Assembly: GCF_932526225.1 (NCBI RefSeq)
Contig: NC_064039.1
Location: forward strand, 16,670,639 to 16,734,638
Length of the DNA stretch: 64,000 bases
Origin: Nematostella vectensis
Lineage: Eukaryota > Cnidaria > Anthozoa > Actiniaria > Edwardsiidae
Direction: 5' to 3'
Each line of letters begins with the position of its first letter. Positions within the stretch are counted from its first letter, which is position 1. A program made the position numbers and the translations under genes. A model generated the notes under the pieces. The model had not been told where the DNA came from. It worked only from the letters and a program-made list of their open reading frames with translations, and searched no databases. Positions 11,636-23,700 of the stretch are shown one piece after another.

Positions 11636-13439
11636 GCTATTACAGAAATTATAATTGAGGCTTTTTTCTCAACTGTGTCACTCTTTACATCTTGTATATT
11701 CCTCAAGATAGATTCTTGCAATTCCACATTGTTAGACGCTTTATTTCATAGCTTTATGTTTTCTTTTTCTGTGTGTGATCCATAATTTTATTCATCTTTA
11801 CAAATGTTCAATATCTTGGTATATTCCTGATGCGACAGCAAGTCTTGTGACAGAATCTTGTGATAAGTTTTTAAGATGCACATCTTGATGCGTACTGATG
11901 ATTTTCTTCCTAAGGAGTTACATGGTAGTATAACTTTTCCATGATGCCCTCTGATGTCGAACAAGTTCTCCGTCACTCTTTGTGGTTATGTGCGCTATTT
12001 GTAAGCGATGTTGTGTAACACAAGCCGTTTTTAAACTAGCTTCCTATTTAGTTTGTTGTTGGGTATATAAAAAAAATGTTATTTGGGCAAAACTAGTTTA
12101 AGCTTTTTTTTTTCTTCATTGCTAAAGACGCACAGTGCATAATATTCTATTATTGTCCACTAGGTTTTGATAGCAATTGTCAACGCGCGTGTACAAAAAG
12201 ATTATATAAACATCACCAGCTGACCCAAAGGTCAAAGTAAAATTTGTCTCCATAGCGACGATAATTTTTAAGGAGATGTTTCACTGTAAAATAATTAGAT
12301 GCTTTTTTTAATGGATTTACGCAAATTACATCTTACGCAAGGTTTTTCTAAGGAAACGGTATCTTGCTAAACGCCAAGCCACCATCTAAAAATGCATTTT
12401 GTTACGTGCAAATATTTTCGTTATTATTATTTTTTCCGTTGTACTGTTCATAAGGCTGGCTTATCTTTTGTTGCTAAGAGTTTCTACGCATGTGCTTTTT
12501 TATTGTAATTAATATAAACAAATTATCAACTAATGCGCGCAGCAACTGATCAAATGCCTTGTCACTCGAAATCGTCAGACATACCGCAGCTGGTTTAAGC
12601 AACAAAAACTTCTGCAACCATAATGCTACTTTCTGAAAGGTATTTAACAATGTGCTTTCTAGAAAAAGTGTCTTATTAATGTCTGTATTTTCACTTAAGG
12701 TAATAATAATATATGTTTATATGTTTATTATTCCCTATTGCAGTTGAGACTGAATTGCAGGGAGAGCGCCAACAAACTTACAGTACACAAACTTACAATA
12801 CACACAATTAACAACTAACATATTTTACAGTTACAAAATCGTTTTTAAGGTATTCCCTTTAATAATTCGATCAAAATGTCCGGTAAAATGTCCGTATTGT
12901 TTCTTCGAAAATATGTTCTGAGTTGTGTCTAAACTGATTTTATCAGGGACCGGCACCTCTGTGCCGCTATTAATCCTTGATCCTCACTTGTACTAACGTG
13001 TCCTTTCTCTGGATTCCTCTGATTTCTAACTGCGCAAATCTCGTACAAGTGGCACTTGAGCTCAAATTATTCTTATCGACTTCCTCTTTAAAGTACAAAC
13101 ATATTCCCCAAACATATGCCACCACTTTGACATATTCCCCAAGAATAGTTGCCTTATATGGTCATTGATGCCCATATTTAGAAGAGCTAAAGTTTTCCAG
13201 CTCCCTGATCTCCAGAAAATATGGTGAAAAATGCTGATTCCTGTCAATTTGAGACTCGTGGCAAGAATTTGTCCAAAAAAACCTCACAGCTTGGTTAAAT
13301 TTTCATCTCACTAATCTTGAAAAGCCCTTAGACCCAGGCCTCCCAGAGATTGACCGAGCGGGTTTGAAGGTCACCCAAATATTGATATGCAAAACTTCTT
13401 TGGGGATTATAGCACTGTAAATTCTTCCCAAATTAATTC
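11635..13439. other. AT-rich non-coding host DNA
   Basis: No coding exon, RNA gene or classified repeat recognised. Confidence 0.4.
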
Positions 13440-13975
13440 CTGGACGATTTTATAACGCGGTTTAACAACGTCCATTCCATACATGACACTTACTAAGTTT
13501 GGTTGTTATACAATGTTTCTTTCACGAGATATGAATGTTTTTATTTTGATGACGTCAGCATATTTTGCTGCTAGTGACGTCATTGTTGACGTCACAATCA
13601 CGTGACTATATTGGAGCACCATCTTTACACCAACATGACACCTACCGAGTTTGGTTGTGAAACAATGTTTCTTTCAAGATATATGAATGGTTTTTCTTTT
13701 AATCACATTTTTTTCATAGTGACGTCATCGATGACGTCACACAACACCTGACCATATTGTTGCATCCCCCTTGACACCTACATCACACCTACCGTGTTTG
13801 GTTGCCATATGATGTTTCCTTTGTGAAATATAAATATTTTTTATTTGATGACGTCAGCATATTTTTGCTTCTAGTGAAGTCATCGATGACGTCACCAATC
13901 AAGTAACCACAGTTTTACATCTCTCTTGACACATACATGATACCTGCCAAGTTTGGTTGTCATACGATGCTTTTA
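13440..13975. repeat. Degenerate tandem repeat of about 150 bp with TGACGTCA sites
   Basis: Three and a half units begin near 13475, 13630, 13780 and 13930 with TACATGACACCTACC-like words followed by GTTTGGTTG. Each full unit carries two to four copies of GACGTCA or TGACGTCA, including GATGACGTCA and TCATCGATGACGTCA. TGACGTCA is the consensus binding site of CREB/ATF-type bZIP factors; a regulatory role is inference. Confidence 0.85.
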
Positions 13976-14179
13976 AGAGACGGACGTACGGCCGGACATC
14001 GCGTCACGAAAACTCGAGTCGATGGGTTACCAATATTTGCTACCATATTGTTTGTTCTAAGTTTTTTCTTAAGTATGAAGCTCCGCTCACGCGGCTCCGC
14101 TATAACGGCTCTTATTTTTTCCAAAATTATTTTCTAAACCATTTCATTGTTTTTTAAATTTTATTTAAATTTTTTTTCA

Positions 14180-14570
14180 GGTTGACAGTTAATTCAAGAA
14201 CTTGCTTATGGTGTCGAAACATTGGAGACGCACAAGCTACTAAGTTTTGAGATAACATTATAATCTCAAATAAAGTGCAGAAAACTGATACCTTTTTCTT
14301 TTCCTAATAAGATCAGAGGGGAATCAGGAGTTGCAAACAAGGGGGAGGGGTAGTCCAGTCAATCTTCGTAAAAAAAGGGGCCAACATCGGACTAATTGCA
14401 ACACAAGGTTTTTTAACGGTATCTTGCACAGAAATCATCCCTCTATAACATACTAAAATTCTAAAAATATCGGAGTGGGCAAACACCCCGAAAAATGGGA
14501 TCCAGTTTTCAAATACAAGGCTTGTTTTAAAAACCACAGGGTTTCCAAATCATGGAAATCACGAAAAAAA
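14180..14570 (-). repeat. Dispersed repeat shared with about 40050-40260 (opposite strand)
   Basis: Reverse-complementing this stretch gives TTTCGGGGTGTTTGC, TTTTAGTATGTTATA and TTGCAATTAGTCCGAT in the same order as at 40120-40240. The family is not identified and no coding capacity is seen. Confidence 0.7.
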
Positions 14571-14749
14571 ATACATACTTTAGGAAAAAGTAAATTATAC
14601 CACTATAGATTACTAGAGATATATATTTGTGCACGATAAGGATAGAAATTAACGTTATTTGAAGAAGTTCCGTTATTTTGGGTGAAATGCACACGGATTT
14701 TTTAGGTCCTTGTCACCACCACTTTGATATCGCAGACATTTCGTTATCA

Positions 14750-14930
14750 TAAATAATAGCGGAGCCAGCGCGGCCGTAAGCCGCGCGCGGAGCTCCATAG
14801 GTATAGAAATATGATGGTATAGCTATGCGACTTGGTTTTTGTGGTAATCGCGCGGGTATCCTGTGGTGTCACAATCCATCCATCCAGTCAATCGTGCAAC
14901 TCCCAGGCCCACTCGGTCTCACAAGGGGAA
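14750..14930 (+). repeat. Dispersed GC-hairpin repeat, copy 1
   Basis: Contains the palindrome GCGCGGCC GTAA GCCGCGCGC, then TATGCGACTTGGTTTTTGTGG, a CGCGCGGGTA segment and CTGTGGTGTCAC. The same order occurs at 18115-18345. Confidence 0.85.
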
Positions 14931-17144
14931 TGTGATTTTACGCTTTTTTGCCTCCTCTCTTAACTGGAAAATAGTATTTAATGAGAAAGATGAGGATTTA
15001 AATAGGCTGATTGTGGTCGAGGGCTAAACAAGTCTTTGAGGAACCGTTTCGTCTGGAAGAAACTGATAAGATAAGACGTACGAGTCGATAGTAAAATCTA
15101 CCCGAGTGTTCGTGAACCCGCCCGTCTCGTTCTCCTTCGATTGTAAACAGCAGCTAAAAAGAGGACTTCAGACTCAATACTGTATTCTCATAAATGCGTC
15201 ACGAAGCAAAATCAAAGCAAAGAGGTAATGTTATCATATTATTTAACAGGGCAATTAAACTGAAAACTTACACCAAAACAAAACGTTTTCTGACCGTAGC
15301 CTTAACATACTTAAATTGTTCACACAATTTGTGAACACAATTGTGTTGTCAAAAGTTATACTAAAATTCTTCCTTCTACAAATAAAGGCTTATATTGCTA
15401 AGGTAGGGAGAGTTTAACGGCAAAAAAAATGCTCAGTTGTATTGGATAAATAATCCATTTAGAACTATATCCGGCAATTTACCACATAGTTGAAAGCGAA
15501 TGTTTTCGAGAACAACATATAAGTAAGCTTAATATTTCGCAATCAGTAAGGCATCTAAAAATAATTTTCTTTCTCTATAGATTCGATCATATTTTCAAGA
15601 TTCTATGTGCCTTTATCACTCTATTAAAATCTTTATTGAGATTTACTGTGTCTGTTTTGGTTGATACATAGACATTTGTTTTTGTTTCTGTCTCTTTTAT
15701 ACCAAACTGTTATAAGATAAAAATTGCTTGTGTAAACTCTGTTTGAGACTTGAATAGTTTAATACAATTCTTGCCAAGTGTTAGGGTTCGAGGCTGTAGC
15801 TAAGAAGTTTGTTACTCTGAGTGTTTCAAAATATCAGCTCTCAAACAGAACCAAAACCAACTGCCATGAACTTACTTGTCCACGTGATAAACTAGCGTAC
15901 GCCATTTTCTGTGCGTGCTCTATTTTAAATTGTAACGTTCTTACGCTTACATGGAATTACAGACTTGACCAAACTAATAATACACTAATAATAATTTAAC
16001 AATACACAATAATAATAATTGTCCAGACCAACAGGGTCCAAAGTCAGTTCTTAATGATTCTTAAACACACATCACTACACTTGCCTAGGGCCAAGTTACG
16101 TGCTTAGTAATTACATGATTTAGCTGGAATAGCTATGCAATGACAAGGATATCTTGGTCCCGGGGGAGGGACTCCACTATAATCAGATGGGGGTTATTGT
16201 TGATGGGAGAGCAACTTGGGTGTGGTCAGCACCTAAGAGATGGCAAATCGGGTGGGGTAGAAGGAATTTTTTAACCCTTAGAGATAGCATAATCGAAAAC
16301 AACCCTCACCCCAGGTAGCTATGAAATGACAAGGATACCTTTTTTTCAGGTGAATAAAGCAAGGACTAAAGTATAGCCGTCATTATAGGCTTGCTGAAAT
16401 GAAAGCAGATGTAAATAAACGTTTTTCGTATTCCTTTTTTGCTTAGTATAATTATATTCAATCAACACACATTCTTTCCCTATAGCCAACATAATCTGCT
16501 CTTGCTCTGCTGATACTTCCCTAAAGTCTGTGTGGATTTAAGTCTTTAACTGTCAACAAAATTATTGACCATGTTATGATTTCTGATGCTTGAAGACCAG
16601 GTCTTCTGTACTTACTGCAAAGTTACTTACTGCAACTGTAATTAACTGCAAACTGATTGCATTATTCTCATGTGCATAGGTAACAACAATAAATACTATT
16701 TGCATATATAACAAAATGCTGGCTACACTGTTATTAGCAAATGTAGTCTTTTTTTCTTTTAACTTTTCTATGCATTTGCTCAAATGGCTTGGCCCTCTAC
16801 ATGACTGATTATTATTCATGAGCATGGTTCAAGAGAACTCATATGTAATAATGGCAGGGGAGAGGGCTTTGAATATTAAAAATATTTGGTTGTTTGTTAT
16901 TAGATGGAAGATGTTTTTGATACAGGATAAAAGAGAAAGGATGGTGTACATTAAAAGGATTATTTGATTTATCAAAGATTTGTAGTTTGATACCGATGAA
17001 TATAAGATTAGTAAAAATGTAAAAAGGGATTAGTATATATGAGGTGGTGTAGAATTGAAGATCAGGTATTTTAGGGTGTTGAAAGTTTCAACCTAGGTGT
17101 TATGGGGTATGTAATTTTGGACTCTTTAAGGCCCCATAGTGCAT
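14931..17144. other. AT-rich non-coding host DNA
   Basis: No coding exon or classified element recognised. Short open frames occur but none has family resemblance, splice context or composition typical of a gene. Confidence 0.4.
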
Positions 17145-17299
17145 AGCCGTAGCAGGCCTAGAATTATTGGGGGACACAATACATAAACATTAAGAAAACA
17201 ATGGGGGGACACAGCCACGCCCCTACTGGTCATTTCCTTATTATTTTTGACAATTTTGGGGGTGAACGTGCCCCCAGTGCCCCACACCCTGCTACGGCC
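17145..17299. mobile_element. Short MITE-like element
   Basis: CCGTAGCAGG at 17147-17156 is the exact inverse of CCTGCTACGG at 17288-17297, enclosing about 130 bp that reads GGGGGACACA on both arms. A related organisation is seen at 55815-56124. Confidence 0.6.
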
Positions 17300-18104
17300 C
17301 TGTAGTATGATAATAGATTTGCAAAGAACACTAAAAAGGACAAGAAAACGTCTGTAATATCATCTTTTTAAGCACTCTTTACAAATCTATAATCATACTA
17401 CTTCGCCTATTACCAAGTGCAACCATATCCAGCCACAGCACCTCGGTCCATACCCCCATATTTATAGCCTAACATTACCCCTTGCTTCAAGGTAGCCAAA
17501 ATTATGCTTAGCACCATCTGCTGTAATACTGAATGCCTGAACTCGGTCATGTTTTTTTTTTTTTCAGGAGAGTTTTAAAGCTACATATAATAACAACTTT
17601 TCTCTTATATATCAAGGGGCACATAAACTTGAGGGTCCCTTTTTCTGAAAAAAAATCTTTGTAGATTATCTAAAGTATACTAAAAAAATGAAACATGACA
17701 TAAATAAATAGGGCCCAATTCAGCAACATCTTATTATATGGCAAATTATAAATATATTTTCTGTATCAGTTGTCTATCGAGTACAACTCTACGTAAGAGT
17801 TCAAATAATCCCTCTGTTTAATGCAAATAGTATCCTGAGTAATGTCAATCAAAGTTACTAATAGTGTCATTGTTCTGGGTATTCTCTAGGGGAGAATGGG
17901 AGGAAATAATTTTATAATAATAGGAAAAGTTATAAGCCATGTATTTTTATGCATTTAGATAGGGTTGATTTTGGGAGATGGGATACCTGAAGCAAAATCA
18001 AAGTGTAGTATCCTGCTGTTATGTCCCTCCTGAAGTTTGGTCTTTGTCGGGGTTGGGGGAGGGGTGTTGATGGGGACATACCCCTAGTTTAGGGTGGGAA
18101 AACA

Positions 18105-18345
18105 TTGCTGGCTCCGCTTTTAGGCAGTGCCTAAATCTATATATTTATAGCGGAGCTAAGCGCGGCCGCAGGCCGCGCGCGTAGCCCCATAGGCATAGAA
18201 ATATGGTATAGGTATGCGACTTGGTTTTTGTGGTCATCGCGCGGGTACCCTGTGGTGTCACTCGCCAGCCAGCCAGCCAGCCAGCCAGTCAGTCAGCCGC
18301 GCAACTCCCAGGCCTCACTCGGCCCCGTAATGGCGACTAAATATA
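18105..18345 (+). repeat. Dispersed GC-hairpin repeat, copy 2
   Basis: Begins GCTGGCTCCGCTTTTAGG (also at 26527), then carries a GCGCGGCCGCAGGCCGCGCG palindrome, TATGCGACTTGGTTTTTGTGG and a CAGC/CAGT tetranucleotide run. It matches copy 1 at 14750-14930 but has the extra left part. Confidence 0.85.
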
Positions 18346-18756
18346 AATACAAGCACGGAGCAGGGGAAAAAGTTCTTGTCGATTATGCGATAATTATTTA
18401 TTTTGCCTCAAATTTTGTGACTTAAGGATGAAGTCAACTAGAGGAGATCTACTAACATTCATTCACGCCAAGATTTATCTGGTTTTAGCTAATAAATTTA
18501 AGCAAGTAACAGTTCACATTAAAAAGCGAACAGAACCACAAGAAAGCGACCAAAAAAAACAAAAAAACAAAACAATGCAAGGTGAGTTTCGGACGACGAT
18601 TTGTATTGTCTATTGAGGATATAAAAGTTATTAGGCTTTTTGTTGTCCTTTTTGTATGCTTTGAGAATGCGAGTACTTAACTTAGTAATCAAATTATTTG
18701 AGCATAACAGGTTTTGTTTTGACATTCTTCGTTTTATCTATATTCTTTATTTTGTT
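18346..18756. other. Non-coding host DNA
   Basis: Short open frames only, none recognisable. Confidence 0.35.
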
Positions 18757-18816
18757 GAATAAAATACGATACAACAAAAACTGGAATTCGTCTTTAATAA
18801 GACTTCTTCAGGGCAG
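18757..18816 (-). mobile_element. Penelope-like element terminal fragment
   Basis: The minus strand reads CTGCCCTGAAGAAGTCTT, a loop, AAGACGAATTCCAG and TTTTTGTTGTATCG. This is the terminal motif that follows the GIY-YIG remnant at 54.7 kb and forms the hairpin at 31.5 kb. Confidence 0.65.
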
Positions 18817-20559
18817 ATTGATTGTGTTGAGATATTTCATTAAGGCTAACCAATATCGTGTTGCATTTGTCAAATACTGCTAAAGAAGACCGTTCTTGTC
18901 TTTATATCCTGTGCTCTTAGTCCTAAGAAGATACATATCCTTAGAAGATACAGCAGCTTTTTCAACTTACAAGATAAATTTTCCTTACCGAGGATAAAAA
19001 AACCCTACTTTCAATATGTATTGTTGTTATTGTCTGCATCTTGCATCTCATGTGTTAATTGTTTTTCAAATATTTGTGGAAAATTTGTTAGATTATAAAT
19101 GGCTTGATAAAAAGATTGTTTTGAAAGAAATAATAAATAATTGTTTTCACTCTTTTATGAAACAGGAACTACCTGAGGGCCAAGATGAATGCTAAAGACT
19201 GGAAGACATGAGAATTAAAAATCATGTCTTGAAGAGAACAGTAGGATGTTCTTATTCACTAGTCATTTGATACCCCCACACCCATGGTCCCAGGGAAGGG
19301 TGGGGGATTAAACTTTAATAAAAGCCTGTTTCCAAGTTAAGAGTCAAAAACAGTCAATACCACCACCCCTCTTGAAATATTCTGGTTAAAAAGTGTTCTA
19401 AAACCCCACATTAACCCCTGACTTCTGCAGGACCATAAGGGAGGGGGTGCAAATGACTAGTTCATTACTATGTGATTCAGCAGTACACACTCATAGGTTT
19501 TTTTTAGAACAAGATACTTATATAATATAAAACTAAAAACAAACTTTTGCTTTTTAAATAATAAATCTGTAAAGAAAATAGTTTTCTATCAACCTAAAGA
19601 TAATGGGAAAGGGGATATTTTACAAAAGTACTGAATATAATTATCACATTATTGTTATTATATTTTCTTCCTTTTTCTTCTCCCTGTTGACTATTTTTAT
19701 GCAATTGATGCTCTTTGCTATTTTCCCTCTACACCAAAAATAAATTAATGAACAGATTTGATTTTTAAATTAGAAATTTTCATTTTATAACTTTCAGTTA
19801 TATTTTTAGGATTTTCTTTCCAAGTCTCTTGCCCATTACATTTATTTTAGATGTTTAGATTTATTTCATTGGAATAGTTAGATCCAGGGTTTCTCAAAAC
19901 ACCAAAATATAATGCATTACTGGATGTATATTTGTAGATATTAATTCCCATGGGGATGGAAAATCACCACTTAAAATGGTACATTAAATCTTCAGCATTA
20001 CATCTTATCTAAAATTGTGTCTGACACTATATTCCATCTTTGAAATCCTGTTTCATCCATTGTTCTTCGCAAGAACAAAGCTTGTCAGAATGTAGCTTTA
20101 CAAATGTACATTAATGGAACTTTTATTAACCCATTGACTCCTGGCTTTTTTTTAGCTGAATTTACAAAATTTACAGACTGAAAACAGATACCTCCCCTCC
20201 TTTTCTGAGCTTTATACAGCCCGTAAAAGTCAAACACAGCTGCACCTAGTCAGCGGTATCCAAGCTTTTCAACAGTGCTTTGCAGTCCCCACTTTCAATC
20301 CCTCGTCGTTGTGCTGAAGCCAGCACAAGTTGATGGTTGCTTATTTTCATCAAAAATACAGCTATGAGCATATTAGGAGAGTGTCTCAGGACATAATGAA
20401 GTCTTTTGGGGCATAATTGAGTGCTTTGCTTATGGATATTTGCAAGCAAAGGTGGATCCATGATGATTATTTCTTGTTTGGCTTTGCCTGGATGAGAAAA
20501 TAATTTTCTAATGAATCACCACAGCTCTCCTAAATGCTGTCTTTTCTGAAACCAAATTG
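18817..20559. other. AT-rich non-coding host DNA
   Basis: No gene recognised. The Gypsy insertion splits this host sequence at the ATTGC target (20560-20564). Confidence 0.4.
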
Positions 20560-20564
20560 ATTGC

Positions 20565-20741
20565 TGTAATAAAAGGTGTTTACTTCAAAATTCGGTTGTT
20601 TCTTTTGCAATAAAGCTCTACAAAATCAAATCTACCGAGTGAAAAAACTACAACATAAGACAACGAGGAGCCCCATCCTCGGGGGGGCCCATAAGATAAA
20701 TAAGGGGCCACAGGGGGCCCAAAACAAATAATATTATAACA
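20565..20741 (-). repeat. 3' LTR of the intact Gypsy element
   Basis: 177 bp, identical by eye to 24900-25076. Contains a GC-rich palindromic part around CCTCGGGGGGGCCC. Confidence 0.95.
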
Positions 20742-20787
20742 TCTCCCTTCTCAACAAAGTGTTAGGTTAAGTGTTTAATAAATGTTC

Positions 20788-23700
20788 TTAACAATGTTCA
20801 ATAAGTCTTTGTGGTTTTTTGATAACCCTGCCAGATGCTGTGCTCATCGGTGTCGTCTCGTGTTGCCTCTCAGAAGACTTTGGTGGTGTAGGCGATGCTG
20901 TCACATTATTGCTTAACTGTGTGGGGTTGTTGGTACTTTCTGGTGGTAGTTGAGGAATGGCTGGTATAACAAAAGGACTTGTGCTCATCGATTGATCATT
21001 AGGTGTTGAAATGATTTGTCGTCGATTTCTCCTGAAGACACGCCCACGCTCATCTCCTAATAAGTACGATCGGGGCAATACTTCTGCTTTCCTCCACTCA
21101 GCCTCCCGGTTTGGACGGATACGCACCTTATCTCCAACTTGTAAAGGAGGGAGATCATGACTATGACTATCATAATACTTTTTTGAAACACTCTGACGAT
21201 GTTTCAATGTCTTCACAACTTGATTTGGGTCAACAGGCTGAGGCAGTAGCAAACGTCGATGAGTCGGTAGTTGGGTACGTGTTCTCCTACTCATTAGCAG
21301 CTGAGCTGGAGACACACCTAAGTCATCAAAGGGTGTATTCCTGTATTTGAGTAATCCTTCAAAAGGATCTTTGTTGTCAGCAGCCGCTTTCTTTAAAATC
21401 CGTTTTGCGGTCTGAACTGCTTTCTCGGCAGCTCCATTTGATTGTGGATACTCTGGAGAGCTTGTGGTGTGACGGAAACCCCACTCATCTGCAAACTTTT
21501 TGAACTCATGTGAACTATTAAAAAGGTTTCTAGTGTTACTGTACTGGGAGCCATTGTCGCTCAGAACTTCCACCGGGATCCCAAACCTTGCAAAAATCTT
21601 CTTTAAGTTATTGATAACACAATTAGCAGTGGTTTGGCGTAACAACTCAATCTCAAAGTACTTTGAATACAAATCGGTAACAAGCAAATAGGAATGTCCG
21701 GCATATTCAAAGATGTCAGTACTGATCACTTGCCAAGGCAATCCAGGAACCTCACGTGGTAGTAGGGTCTCTCTTGGCTGTTGGTTTCGGAAGGCATTAC
21801 ATATGGAGCAGGAACTAATCTTGTCTTTGATCTGTGCAGTCATTGAGGGCCAGAAAACATATTCTCTGGCAAAACTGAGACTTTTGTTCTCACCCATGTG
21901 TGCGCCATGAATTTCTTCTAGCACCTCTGCCCTCAACGATCTCGGGACAATGATTCTGTCTGCTTTGAATAACAAACCATCTTCTACGCTAAGTTCCTCT
22001 CTAAAACTCCAGTATTCTCTCGCTAGCTCATCAAGTTGATGTTTTTCTGCTGGCCAACCTTTAACGACATATTCCATGACCACTTGAGAGGTAACATCGC
22101 AGTTTGATGCTTCCTTGAATTTTTGCAAAGTGCTTGAATCTACACCAAGACTGTCAATTAAGTTGATTCCAATCATCTCTTCTGGTTCACTAACTGGTTT
22201 AGTGTCACTAACTGGGGCTCTGCTTAAGCAATCTGAGATGAATTGTTTCTTTCCTGGCACATAACGAACATCAAGGTCATACTTTGTCAGCTTTAACAAC
22301 ATCCTCTGCAATCTCGGTGGTGCTTCATTCAAGGGCTTTTTGAAGATGGCTTCTAGTGGTTTGTGGTCGGTTTCAACTACAACACGACGTCCATAAACAT
22401 AAGTATGGAACTTTTCAGTTCCCCAGACAATTGCCAGAAGCTCTCGCTCGATGTTGGCATACCTTGTCTCAGCAGGTGATAGTGTTTTTGAGCCAAATGC
22501 TACAGGTCTTTCGTCCTGCAGAATCACAGCACCTAATCCCGTGCCACTTGCATCAACATTAAGCACTGTCTCTTTGGTGTTGTCAAAATAGGCTAAAACT
22601 GGCGCTGAGGTAATGACTGCTTTGAGCTTGTCAAATGCATGCTGTTGAGGTGTCTCCCATACGAATGCGGTATCATTCCTTGTTAGCTGCGAGATAGGGC
22701 CCTGGAGATCAGCTTTATGTTCAATAAATTTATCCAGATAGTTTACAGTTCCTAGGAAACGTAGTATGCCATCTTTATCGGTCGGGGCAGGCATCTCGTT
22801 GATAGCTCTTACCTTTTCAGGATCAGGCTTTAAACCGTCTGCAGTAAATAGGTGTCCAACGTAGCTGACTTCAGGAACTCGAAGTTTGGCTTTACGTGGA
22901 TTGAACTTTAGACCTATCTCACGGCTCCTCTTCAATACTGCAATCATCTTGTGATCTAGCTCACATTGATTTCCACCATGTATCAAAAAGTCGTCAACGA
23001 TTATTTCTACTGGTACTCCTGCGAAGAGTCGGTCCATTTCTCGTTGGTAAATCTTGGGCGCGGAACTTATGCCGAATGGGAGCCGCAGGAATCTGTATCG
23101 ACCCCAGGGGGTATTGAAAGTCAGGAGCTTCGAGCTTTCTTCGTCTACTGGTAGTTGCCAAAAACCGCTGCATGCATCCAACGTTGAGAATATTTCAGCA
23201 CCGGTGAGTTTGTTGGCAACCTGTTCCACTGTGGCCATCGGATAATGGGGTCTCTTGAGGGCTCTATTGAGGTCACGTGGATCTATACATATTCTGATGT
23301 TGTCTTTGGTTGGTGGGCTTTTCTTTTCTTTGCCTTTTCGTTTATCGATTACTAACATCGAAGAGACCCAAGGGGTATGTTCTTCTTCTTTAACAATGAT
23401 CCCATCTTCTTCCATCTCTCTCAGCTTCTGTTGAGTTGGGTCTAACATGGATACTGGGATCTTTCTGGGTGCGTGTATAACTGGAGTTACTGCAGAGTCT
23501 ACCTCTAGGTGTACTTTGTTGGGTAACATTCCTGGTTTGTTACTGAAGCAATCAAGGTAATCTTTCAGAACAGGGTCACTTGTGAGGGTTGTGGTACTTT
23601 TGCTTTGTTCTCTGGACAAGTCGATGTTTGATGTTTGTGCTGATGGTGAATCTAGCAATGTGAGATCCATGAACTGTAGGATTTCAAGATCAAGGCAAGC

